This document shows positions 27,826 through 35,238 of a DNA stretch of 64,000 bases, piece by piece. Both the position numbers and the translations under genes were made by a program. The DNA is from Bacteroidota bacterium (GTDB lineage: Bacteria; Bacteroidota; Bacteroidia; JACCXN01). The notes under the pieces are model-generated. The model saw only the letters and a list, made by a program, of their open reading frames with translations. It was not told where the DNA came from and did no database searches. The DNA lies in the NCBI GenBank assembly GCA_013696965.1, contig JACCXN010000010.1:62001-126000 (forward strand). Direction: 5' to 3'. The first letter of the stretch is position 1. Every line of letters starts with the position of its first letter.

Positions 27826-29016
27826 ATGAATATTCTCTATATTTCTTATGACGGGATGACAGACCAATTGGGTCAATCTCAAGTACTGCCATATCTTATG
27901 GGTTTGTCGGGAAAGGGATATAAAATAACTTTAATTAGCTGCGAGAAACCATCAACTTTTCAAAAAGGGAGAAAGAACATTGAATCAATTATTTCAAATA
28001 ACATATTCTGGATTCCTATTCCCTATTCAAATAAATATCCGATATTTTCCCAAGCTTTAACATTTCTGAGTTTAAAAAAAAAGGTTTTTACCACCTATAA
28101 AAACCAAGGTTTTGATATTGTCCATTGCAGAAGTTATATGGTCTCTTTAATCGGTTTGGAATTGAAAAAAAAATATGGAACAAAATTCATATTTGATATG
28201 CGCGGATTTTGGGCAGATGAAAGATTGGAAGGGGATATTTGGAGGCTTTCAAATCCAATTCATAAATTCTTATATTATTATTTTAAAGAAAAAGAGAATG
28301 AATTTCTTGCTAATGCCGATCAAATAGTGAGTTTAACTCATGCTGCTAAAAGAGAAATACTGCAATGGGAAGGGTTAAACATCCCCTCAGAAAACATTTC
28401 AGTAATACCTTGCTGTACGGACCTCAATTTATTCTCAAATGATATAAATACTGAAAAATTCAAGGAATTCACTCTTACTTATCTTGGCTCATTAGGCACT
28501 TGGTATATGCTTACAGAGATGCTTGTTTTCTTTAAACATTTGTTGGTTTTTAAACCCCAGGCAAATTTTTTATTTATCACAAAAGATCCTGCTGAAAAAA
28601 TTTTAATTAAAGCCAGGGAATTAAATATTCCAGAGCATTTAATAAGAATTAAACCTGCTGAGAGAAAAGAGGTTCCAGCTTTATTATCTAAAAGCCATGT
28701 TTCAATTTTTTTCATAAAACCAGTATTTTCAAAAAAAGCATCCTCACCAACAAAAATGGGAGAGATAATAGCTACAGGTATTCCATTGATTACAAATTCA
28801 GGAACCGGAGATATTGATGAAATAATTCAAGAAACAGGTTGTGGCATTGTTGTAAAAAGTTTTGAGGAAAATGAATTGAAAAAAGTTGCAGAAGAAATTG
28901 ATTCACTTTTAGAAATCCCTGTTGAAAAGCTCAGAAGCACTGCTAAAGAATTGTTTTCTTTAGAAAAAGGAATCGAAACATATAACACCATTTACAAAAA
29001 GCTTGGCCTAAAATGA
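27826..29016 (+). CDS. Glycosyltransferase family 4-like
   Basis: 396 aa. N-terminal MNILYISYDGMTDQLGQSQ is a recognisable start for a Bacteroidota GT4 group, with GFDIVHCRSYM, FDMRGFWADER and ADQIVSLTHAA in the acceptor half. The donor half contains VIPCCTDLNLF, LGSLGTWY and SPTKMGEIIATG followed by GTGDIDEII, where K and E correspond to the sugar-nucleotide site. It overlaps the next transferase gene by four bases (ATGA). The 81-bp divergent spacer upstream contains a short ATT triplet run (27791-27804) and must hold the promoters for this pair and for the membrane protein. Confidence 0.85.
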   Translation: MNILYISYDGMTDQLGQSQVLPYLMGLSGKGYKITLISCEKPSTFQKGRKNIESIISNNIFWIPIPYSNKYPIFSQALTFLSLKKKVFTTYKNQGFDIVHCRSYMVSLIGLELKKKYGTKFIFDMRGFWADERLEGDIWRLSNPIHKFLYYYFKEKENEFLANADQIVSLTHAAKREILQWEGLNIPSENISVIPCCTDLNLFSNDINTEKFKEFTLTYLGSLGTWYMLTEMLVFFKHLLVFKPQANFLFITKDPAEKILIKARELNIPEHLIRIKPAERKEVPALLSKSHVSIFFIKPVFSKKASSPTKMGEIIATGIPLITNSGTGDIDEIIQETGCGIVVKSFEENELKKVAEEIDSLLEIPVEKLRSTAKELFSLEKGIETYNTIYKKLGLK

Positions 29017-30107
29017 AAATCCTTTTTTTAACCCCCTACCCCGAAAAAGAGGCTCCTAGCCAAAGGTTCAGATTCGAGCAATACCTGGACTTTTTTGAGC
29101 AAAATGGAATTACCTGTAAAATTGAATCCTTTTTAAATAAAAAAACCTGGAGTGTTTTTTATTCTCCAGGAAATAAATTCATGAAAACATGGGGCGTTTG
29201 CATGGGAATTACAAAACGTTTTTTGCTCCTTTTTAAACTTCATCAATATGATTTGATTTTTATCCACAGGGAAACTTGTTTTATCGGTCCTGCCATTTTT
29301 GAAAAATGGTATGCTCATCTTTCCGATAAAAAAATTATCTATGATTTTGATGATTCCATCTGGCTTCATGATGTATCTGATGCCAACGAAAAACTTGGTT
29401 GGCTTAAATCACCTTCAAAAACAGCCCATATTATAAAATATTCAGGACATGTAATTGCAGGAAACAATTATTTAGCTTCTTATGCTAAAAAATTTAATGA
29501 TAATGTAAGTGTTATTCCCACTACCATTGACACTTCTTACCATCATCCTTTTGTTCATGAGAATAAAAAAGGAATTACAATTGGTTGGACTGGATCTGAA
29601 ACAACAGTAAGGCATTTTGAACTTATTATCCCCATACTTAAACGATTAAAGGAAAAATACGATCAAAAGGTAAATTTTCTTCTTATCTCAAATAAACCGT
29701 CAAAGACATCTGATTTAGAAATTGAATTTATTAAATGGTCTAAAGAAACAGAAATAGAGAATCTTTCAAAAATTGATATTGGAATAATGCCTTTACCTGA
29801 CGATATGTGGGCAAAAGGTAAATGTGGTTTTAAGGGCCTGCAATATATGGCTCTTGAAATTCCTGCAGTAATGTCTCCTGTTGGTGTTAATGCTGAAATA
29901 ATTGAAGATGGAGTAAACGGTTTCATTGCTTTAGATGATGTTCAATGGATTGAAAAACTATCTAAGCTTATCGAATCTGAAGAATTACGAAAAGAAATCG
30001 GAAGAAAAGGAAGAGAAACAGTAATCGAAAAATACTCGGTTGAATCACAAAAAGAGCGGTATTTGGAAGTATTTAATAAGGTTTTCAACCTGCCAAAAAA
30101 ACTATAG
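29013..30107 (+). CDS. Glycosyltransferase family 4
   Basis: 364 aa. N-terminal KILFLTPYPEKEAPSQRFR, then IIYDFDDSIWL (~108) and GHVIAGNNYLA; donor half with VIPTTIDT, IGWTGSETT, KIDIGIMPLP and GKCGFKGLQYMALEIP, followed by SPVGVNAEII and GVNGF. The K-G-F-K-G-L-Q-Y segment replaces the usual P-x-K-x-x-E-Y motif and is typical of this GT4 subgroup. It is the last glycosyltransferase of island 1 and translationally coupled to its neighbour. After its TAG stop the same frame stays open for another 65 codons (to 30305) without an initiation codon. Confidence 0.85.
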   Translation: MKILFLTPYPEKEAPSQRFRFEQYLDFFEQNGITCKIESFLNKKTWSVFYSPGNKFMKTWGVCMGITKRFLLLFKLHQYDLIFIHRETCFIGPAIFEKWYAHLSDKKIIYDFDDSIWLHDVSDANEKLGWLKSPSKTAHIIKYSGHVIAGNNYLASYAKKFNDNVSVIPTTIDTSYHHPFVHENKKGITIGWTGSETTVRHFELIIPILKRLKEKYDQKVNFLLISNKPSKTSDLEIEFIKWSKETEIENLSKIDIGIMPLPDDMWAKGKCGFKGLQYMALEIPAVMSPVGVNAEIIEDGVNGFIALDDVQWIEKLSKLIESEELRKEIGRKGRETVIEKYSVESQKERYLEVFNKVFNLPKKL

Positions 30108-30355
30108 AATTTCGAATTCAATTCCTATGTTGTTCTTTTTCAGGATGGTGTAGTTAAAAAAATTTTTTTAGCAATAACTAATTCAAGTAAAAGTGATTCA
30201 ATTGGTTCTGAAAAATTAAGTGATTTTTTAATACAAAGCAAATGCAATCTTCTGAATCTTTTCTTTTCCAATAATTACCTTCCTTTGTTTTCCATTTTTT
30301 ATTGAAGTATGTTCAATTAAGTATATCAACTTAATAAAAAGATTAAATTTGATAG
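30108..30355. other. Intergenic region between island 1 and the repeat protein, 248 bp
   Basis: No gene can be supported. The plus-strand frame that continues the preceding glycosyltransferase is stop-free for 65 codons (30108-30302), reading coding-like text (VVLFQDGVVKKIF) but lacking a start codon, so it may be a decayed coding remnant. The last bases hold a TAnnTTTG match at 30344-30351. Confidence 0.4.
30344..30351 (+). promoter_or_regulatory. TAAATTTG box immediately before the signal-peptide start at 30356
   Basis: Perfect TAnnTTTG match whose G is only five bases before the ATG at 30356. If used, transcription would start at or very near that ATG (leaderless) and the message would begin with the displaced signal-peptide frame. 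No -33 TTTG at the usual distance, so chance is possible. Confidence 0.3.
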
Positions 30356-30561
30356 ATGAGAATTGAAAAAGAAAAAGTGGTTTTGATAGTTTTAATTTAT
30401 GTGTATTTTTTATTACTGTTTCCAATTCTTTCGGTAATACTATTTATACAGTATGTAATGGAAATTGGGACAACCCAAATATATGGCAAGGTGGAACTTT
30501 ACCTACAGCAGGAGACTCTATTTTTATCATTCACAAGGTTAAATTAACATCAAATCTTAGT
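30356..30561 (+). pseudogene. N-terminal part of the T9SS type B repeat protein, out of frame (frameshift)
   Basis: The frame from ATG 30356 encodes a signal-peptide-like MRIEKEKVVLIVLIYVYF and then derails. The frame of the downstream repeat protein is open from 30367 and, after the T run at 30406-30411, reads FITVSNSFGNTIYTVCNG and WDNPNIWQGGTLPTAGDS, typical mature N-terminal text, straight into the TTG at 30562. One extra T in the six-T run would join signal peptide and mature protein seamlessly. So the true gene very likely spans 30356-32148, broken by a one-base deletion, slippage or an assembly error. Confidence 0.6.
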
Positions 30562-32148
30562 TTGATCAACAATTTTTTGAGCATTTCAACTAACTCAGAG
30601 GTATGTGGACTTTTTACCCTTAATGTTGATGCTGGATCTTTTGTAATTATTAATGGGAGTGCTCGATTAAAAGGAGTTAGCATCTATGGTCAAGTGACTA
30701 TCAATGGGTCCTTAGCGACAAATTCTCTTGCTGTGAATGGTTTACTAATTAATAATGGTATTTTAGTAAATGGTTGGAATGGCGTTTGTGCTGCTATAAG
30801 CAGTTCAACTATAAATGCAACGACTTGTAACAGTTATACTTCTCCTAGTGGTAATTATGTCTGGACTTCTTCAGGTATTTATATGGATACTATTTCAAGT
30901 TCTACTGGTTGTGATTCTATCCTAACTGTTAACCTGACGATCAATAATAGTAGTGTAACTGTTAATAAAATGGCTTGTAATAGCTACACTTCACCAAGTG
31001 GCAACTATATCTGGACTATTTCAGGCTCCTATATTGACACAATTCCTACTGCTTTTGGTTGTGATTCTGTCATCACTATAAACCTAACTATCAATGACAA
31101 TAGTTCTGTGATTATAAATGAAACAGCTTGTGCCAGTTACTCCTCTCCTAGCGGTAATCATATTTGGACCTCCACAGGCTCTTATATTGATACTATTCCA
31201 AATAATTCAGGATGCGATTCTGTTATAACAATAAATCTAATTGTAATTGACAACAGTTTTGTGACCATTAATAAAACTGTTTGTGCCAACTACACTTCGC
31301 CAAGTAACAACTATTATTGGTCTTCTTCAGGTACTTATACTGATACTATTTCCAGTGCTTCCGGTTGTGATTCTATTATTACTGTCAACTTGACTATTAA
31401 TAATGTCATTTCAACCATTAGCGTAACAGCCTGTGTCAGTTACACTTCTCCAAGTGGAAACTATATATGGACTACTTCTGGTACATTTACCGACACTATT
31501 CCAACTTCATTCGGTTGCGATTCTATCCTAATTATCAATCTGATTATTGATAATAGCCCTGTAACACTGAATGAAACGGCTTGTATAAGTTTTACTTCCC
31601 CAAGCGGAAACTATAGCTGGACATCTTCAGGAACTTATTTTGATACTATTCAAACTTCTTTAGGTTGTGATTCAATCCTAATAATCAATCTTATTATTAA
31701 TAATAGCCCTGTAACAATATATAAAACGACCTGTATAAGTTTTACATCCCCAAGCGGAAGTTATACCTGGACAGCTTCAGGAACTTATTTTGATACTATT
31801 CCAACAGCTTTCGGTTGCGATTCAATTATAACTGTGGAACTTATAATTAGTGATGAGAATAAATATGATTTTCAAATACCTAATGTGTTTACACCTAATG
31901 ATGATGGTATAAATGATACATTTATAATTAATTATGAAGGTGTTTTAATAAATTTAGATTTAAAAATTTATACTAGATGGGGAACCTTGATTTTTCAAGG
32001 TGGAATTGATGATTACTGGAAGGGCGATACTCCTTCGGGAAATAAATCTCCAGAAGGAGTATATTTTTATGTAGTACAATCTAAAATAGAGATTTGTGAC
32101 GAAATAACTCCACATTTTTTTCAAGGCACAGTCTCTTTATTGCGATAA
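30562..32148 (+). CDS. Seven-repeat surface protein with T9SS type B (CHU_C) sorting domain
   Basis: 528 aa from the TTG at 30562, but the coding frame clearly extends upstream (see the preceding entry), so this start is nominal. The first ~85 residues are a beta-helix-like stretch (NGSLATNSLAVNGLLINNG). Seven ~50-residue repeats follow, each with SPSGNYIW, SGTYxDTI and GCDSIITINLTI and two conserved cysteines. The C-terminal ~95 residues, from IPNVFTPNDDGINDTF to the end, form the gliding-motility-associated type B sorting domain (IYTRWGTLIF, PEGVYFY). Export through the type IX system to the cell surface is expected; repeats of this kind occur in adhesin-like Bacteroidota proteins. Without the signal peptide it could not be secreted. 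Confidence 0.85.
   Translation: MINNFLSISTNSEVCGLFTLNVDAGSFVIINGSARLKGVSIYGQVTINGSLATNSLAVNGLLINNGILVNGWNGVCAAISSSTINATTCNSYTSPSGNYVWTSSGIYMDTISSSTGCDSILTVNLTINNSSVTVNKMACNSYTSPSGNYIWTISGSYIDTIPTAFGCDSVITINLTINDNSSVIINETACASYSSPSGNHIWTSTGSYIDTIPNNSGCDSVITINLIVIDNSFVTINKTVCANYTSPSNNYYWSSSGTYTDTISSASGCDSIITVNLTINNVISTISVTACVSYTSPSGNYIWTTSGTFTDTIPTSFGCDSILIINLIIDNSPVTLNETACISFTSPSGNYSWTSSGTYFDTIQTSLGCDSILIINLIINNSPVTIYKTTCISFTSPSGSYTWTASGTYFDTIPTAFGCDSIITVELIISDENKYDFQIPNVFTPNDDGINDTFIINYEGVLINLDLKIYTRWGTLIFQGGIDDYWKGDTPSGNKSPEGVYFYVVQSKIEICDEITPHFFQGTVSLLR
30811..31866 (+). repeat. Seven tandem in-frame repeats of 150-153 bp
   Basis: Units start at about 30811, 30961, 31114, 31267, 31417, 31567 and 31717, with spacing 150, 153, 153, 150, 150 and 150 bases. 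They encode the SPSGNY / GCDS repeat. Units 5-7 are most alike at the protein level (ACISFTSPSG), units 1-4 more diverged, so the last units look like the most recent duplicates. Confidence 0.9.
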
Positions 32149-32356
32149 TAATAACAAAAAAACAACTAATTAAAAAATTCTATTTTAGCATTACCTGAAA
32201 ACAGGTGGCTTGAAGTGAGAACACATGCTTTTAATATTGAAGGCACCAGGGTTTGAAGAAATAAGCTCTGCTCGAGGGATTTTCGTTCCTATATGCTTGC
32301 TGTCCATATTGAAGTTTCATAATTTCATCCCCTAGCATCCTAACGGTTATATCGTA
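32149..32356. other. Intergenic region with a GC-richer patch, 208 bp
   Basis: Lies between the converging repeat-protein and rlmH genes. About 150 bases (32200-32350) are visibly richer in G and C than the surrounding spacers and contain short open stretches on both strands (plus strand RWLEVRTHAFNIEGTRV; minus strand ATG-started frames of ~29 and ~38 codons), but no frame is long enough or recognisable. A small CCTG-AAAA-CAGG hairpin lies near 32208-32219. It may be a gene remnant or a small repeat element. Confidence 0.3.
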
Positions 32357-32830
32357 TCATTCATGATGGTACTTCTCCCCTTTTAAAATACTCATGGCCC
32401 GGTACAATTGTTCAACAAAAAAAAGTCGAACCATTTGATGGGAAAAAGTCATTTTCGATAGGGATATTTTTTCATTTGCCCTATTGTAAACATCCTGTGA
32501 AAAACCAAAAGGACCGCCTGTTACAAACACAAATCTTTTTATTCCTGAATTCATTTTCTGATTTATGTAACCTGAAAAGTCAAGGGAGGAATAGTGTTTT
32601 CCATGTTCATCCAAAAGGACAACAATATCAGAAGAAGATAAATTTGCTAGTATCATCTCCCCCTCTTTTTTCTTTAATATATCAATTGAAAGGTTTTTAG
32701 CGTTTTTTATTACAGGTAGAATAAGTGTTTCAAAATTAATGTAATGCTTTAGCCTGTTTGTATAAATTAAAAAGCCTTGCTCCAGCCATTGTTCATCATT
32801 TTTTCCCACAACAATTAAAACTATATTCAT
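32357..32830 (-). CDS. rlmH: 23S rRNA (pseudouridine(1915)-N3)-methyltransferase
   Basis: 157 aa, standard length for this SPOUT-class enzyme. Motifs: MNIVLIVVGK at the start, LLDEHGK (72-78), GGPFGFS (105-111) forming the SAM-binding knot, LSKMTFSHQMVRLFFVEQLYRA and the conserved YHHE C-terminus. It methylates pseudouridine 1915 in helix 69 of 23S rRNA in assembled ribosomes; the RluD-type synthase that makes such pseudouridines is encoded at 4810-5853 in this window. It is transcribed divergently from the DUF4783-nadC-yihY group with a promoter box at 32865-32872. Confidence 0.96.
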   Translation of the reverse strand: MNIVLIVVGKNDEQWLEQGFLIYTNRLKHYINFETLILPVIKNAKNLSIDILKKKEGEMILANLSSSDIVVLLDEHGKHYSSLDFSGYINQKMNSGIKRFVFVTGGPFGFSQDVYNRANEKISLSKMTFSHQMVRLFFVEQLYRAMSILKGEKYHHE

Positions 32831-32848
32831 TATATCAACTCAATATAT

Positions 32849-32856
32849 TATTTTTG
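32849..32856 (+). promoter_or_regulatory. -7 box (TATTTTTG) for the DUF4783-nadC-yihY operon
   Basis: Perfect TAnnTTTG match 77 bases before the ATG at 32934, facing the rlmH box nine bases further on. The TTG codon at 32901 falls in the expected leader. No -33 TTTG at consensus spacing. Confidence 0.45.
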
Positions 32857-32864
32857 TACTTTCA

Positions 32865-32872
32865 CAAAAGTA
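32865..32872 (-). promoter_or_regulatory. -7 box (TACTTTTG) for rlmH
   Basis: Perfect minus-strand TAnnTTTG match 34 bases upstream of the rlmH ATG at 32830, giving a leader of about 28 bases. The two opposing boxes lie within 24 bp, so the divergent transcripts probably interfere or are co-controlled. Confidence 0.5.
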
Positions 32873-32933
32873 AAAGAAAACACAAGCTTTGGCTTAAAAT
32901 TTGAGAAAAGAAAACGTTAAAACAGTCTTAATC

Positions 32934-33320
32934 ATGAAAAACATTATTCTTATATCAATTTTATTTGTTTCTCATTTAACAATAAAAGCCCAAACCTTGA
33001 ATTCTGAGGCTATTGCACAGGCTTTTAAATCTGGAAACGCGAAGGAACTATCCAAATATTTCAGTCCAAATGTTGAGCTTAAAGTTTTTAACAAGGAAGA
33101 TGTTTACAGCAAAACACAAGCTGAAATCATAGTTAAGGATTTTTTTACAAAAAACCCTCCAAAAAATTATGTTGAAGTTCACAATGGAACCTCCAAGGCC
33201 GGAGCCCAATATATTATAGGACAACTCACTACAGCAAACGGAACCTTCAGAATCAATTATTTCCTTAAAAAAAGTAGCGATTCCTATTTTATTCAGGAAC
33301 TTAGATTTGAAGAGGAATAA
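32934..33320 (+). CDS. DUF4783 family exported protein
   Basis: 128 aa from the ATG at 32934; an upstream TTG at 32901 would put 11 charged residues before the signal peptide (MKNIILISILFVSHLTIKAQ) and is rejected. The mature part (~20-128) is a small alpha+beta domain of NTF2-like appearance: IAQAFKSGNAKELSKYF, KTQAEIIVKDFF, GTFRINYFLKK and a final QELRFEEE. It matches my recollection of DUF4783, a Bacteroidota family commonly beside nadC. It should be periplasmic or outer-membrane associated; function unknown. nadC begins one base after its stop codon. Confidence 0.8.
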   Translation: MKNIILISILFVSHLTIKAQTLNSEAIAQAFKSGNAKELSKYFSPNVELKVFNKEDVYSKTQAEIIVKDFFTKNPPKNYVEVHNGTSKAGAQYIIGQLTTANGTFRINYFLKKSSDSYFIQELRFEEE

Positions 33321-33321
33321 A

Positions 33322-34167
33322 ATGGAGCATTTTTCTATTACGGATTTTATTAAACGTGCTTTTGAAGAAGATTCAGGGGATGGAGATCACACCTCTTTGG
33401 CATGTATTCCTTTTGAAGCAACTGGAAAAGCAAATCTTATTGTCAAGGAAGAAGGGATATTGGCAGGAATGGAACTTGCAGAACAAATATTCTTTTATGC
33501 TGATCAAAACATCCAGTTTATTCCCTATATAAAAGATGGAAGTATAATTAAACCAGGTGATATAGCGTTTTTAGTTATAGGAAAAACACAAGCTATTTTA
33601 AAAGCAGAGCGAATTGCTTTAAATTGCCTGCAAAGAATGAGTGGAATAGCAACTCAGACACGAAATATTGTCAATAAGCTTGAAGGCTTAAACACCCGCG
33701 TTTTAGATACCAGAAAAACCACACCGGGAATGCGTTATTTTGAAAAATTATCTGTTAAGGCCGGTGGAGGTGAAAATCACAGATTTGGCCTTTACGATAT
33801 GATTATGATAAAAGACAACCATATTGATTATGCCGGAGGAATTAAACAGGCAATTGATTTAACACATAATTATTTAAAGAGGACAGGTAAAAATTTAAAA
33901 ATCGAAATTGAAACCAGAAATTTAAATGAACTCCAACAGGTTTTAAATCAAGGAGGAATTGACAGAATAATGTTGGACAATTTTTCACCCTTGGATTTAA
34001 AAAAAGCCATTGCGATGATAAATAAAGAATATGAAACTGAAGCATCAGGAGGCATTACCGAAGAAACTATAAGGGATTATGCTTTATCAGGTGTTGATTA
34101 CATTTCTATAGGTGCACTTACCCACCATATTAAGAGTCTTGATTTAAGCCTAAAGGCAATAAAATAA
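33322..34167 (+). CDS. nadC: Nicotinate-nucleotide pyrophosphorylase (carboxylating)
   Basis: 281 aa from ATG 33322; a TTG at 33307 lies inside the preceding gene and is not needed. Core motifs are GDGDHTS near the N-terminus, LNCLQRMSGIAT, DTRKTTPG (129-136), KAGGGENHR and MIKDNH, then IEIETRN, MLDNF and EASGGIT. The enzyme converts quinolinate and phosphoribosyl pyrophosphate to nicotinate mononucleotide in de novo NAD synthesis, in the cytoplasm. It is sandwiched without spacing between DUF4783 and yihY, so all three are co-transcribed. Confidence 0.96.
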   Translation: MEHFSITDFIKRAFEEDSGDGDHTSLACIPFEATGKANLIVKEEGILAGMELAEQIFFYADQNIQFIPYIKDGSIIKPGDIAFLVIGKTQAILKAERIALNCLQRMSGIATQTRNIVNKLEGLNTRVLDTRKTTPGMRYFEKLSVKAGGGENHRFGLYDMIMIKDNHIDYAGGIKQAIDLTHNYLKRTGKNLKIEIETRNLNELQQVLNQGGIDRIMLDNFSPLDLKKAIAMINKEYETEASGGITEETIRDYALSGVDYISIGALTHHIKSLDLSLKAIK

Positions 34168-35097
34168 ATGCAACAAAAAATTTTCAACTACCTAAAAGGC
34201 CTCAGAACAATTTCTGCTGCTATTGATTGGAGTAAACACCTAATCCTTCCTGGCTTTGACGGGACACCACTTTATTCTGTTATTAAGTTTTTTATTCAGG
34301 GTGTCAAAAAAAGTTCGCTAACAACCCGCGCCTCTGCTCTGGCTTTTAATTTCTTTATTGCCATTTTTCCAGGGCTCATATTTCTTTTCACACTAATTCC
34401 CTATATCCCCATTGATGATTTTCAAAATCAGTTGCTGCTTTTAATGAAAGACATTCTGCCTTACAATGCCTATGAATCAATTAAAATAACAATAGAAGAT
34501 TTGGTACTCAGGCAAAGAGGAGGACTACTTTCCATTGGCTTTTTTCTTGCGGTTTATTTTGCCACCAATGGTTTTAGTTCAATGATTGATGCATTTAACA
34601 ATTCCTTTTATATTGCTGAAACAAGAAGTACACTCATGCAATTTATTATTTCTGTTGCCCTTGTTTTTATTATTACGATATTAATCTTAATTGCCATTAC
34701 CTTCATTGTTTTCAGCAGTTTAACTTTAAATTACCTATTAGAGAAGGGAATTTTACAGGATAACTACCATGTATCCTTGCTACATATAGGAAAATGGCTT
34801 GTAATTGTAGCCTTACTTTTCTTTTGTTTCTCCTTTATGTATTATATTGGACCGAGCAAAAAATCAAAGTTTAGATTTATTTCTGCAGGCTCCTCACTTT
34901 CCACCCTGCTTTCTATACTCACTTCTATTGGTTTTGCCTATTATGTCAATAATTTCGGACAGTACAATAAACTTTACGGTTCTATCGGAACCATTATTGT
35001 TATCCTCCTTTGGATGCAGTTTAATTCACTTATCCTGCTTATTGGTTTTGAATTGAATGCCAGCATTAAACAAGGAAGGTTAGATAGGGAGGAATAA
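34168..35097 (+). CDS. YihY/BrkB-family inner membrane protein
   Basis: 309 aa, with six hydrophobic helices and the family patterns SLTTRASALAFNFFIAIFPGLIFL, AVYFATNGFSSMIDAFN and, near the end, LYGSIGTIIVILLWMQFNSLILLIGFELNA. Its function is not established; members were once called RNase BN by mistake and are now treated as transporters or envelope proteins of unknown substrate. The ATG is directly adjacent to the nadC stop codon (TAAATG), indicating translational coupling. Confidence 0.9.
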   Translation: MQQKIFNYLKGLRTISAAIDWSKHLILPGFDGTPLYSVIKFFIQGVKKSSLTTRASALAFNFFIAIFPGLIFLFTLIPYIPIDDFQNQLLLLMKDILPYNAYESIKITIEDLVLRQRGGLLSIGFFLAVYFATNGFSSMIDAFNNSFYIAETRSTLMQFIISVALVFIITILILIAITFIVFSSLTLNYLLEKGILQDNYHVSLLHIGKWLVIVALLFFCFSFMYYIGPSKKSKFRFISAGSSLSTLLSILTSIGFAYYVNNFGQYNKLYGSIGTIIVILLWMQFNSLILLIGFELNASIKQGRLDREE

Positions 35098-35200
35098 TGT
35101 ATTAATTTCCCTTTATTTTACTCTATTATACCATTTCCAGGTATAATATACAGTATTTTATTTCTTTTCTTTTTGTTTTCCCTTAGATAAAAAAAAAAAT

Positions 35201-35208
35201 TAACTTCG
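35201..35208 (+). promoter_or_regulatory. Possible -7 box (TAACTTCG) before the M1 peptidase gene
   Basis: Same octamer as the mqnE box, 30 bases before the ATG at 35239. A TTTTG lies upstream at 35171-35175, but 25 bases away, longer than the usual 19-21. Confidence 0.35.
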
Positions 35209-35238
35209 CCTCTGTAAATATCTTAACCCACAGGCATA

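Noticed and set aside
30228-30425. 65-codon minus-strand frame before the repeat protein
   Set aside because: Overlaps the signal-peptide region on the other strand and has no recognisable domain.
30811-31866. CRISPR-like regular repeats
   Set aside because: The 150-bp units are contiguous, in frame and encode protein repeats; there are no short repeats with unique spacers.
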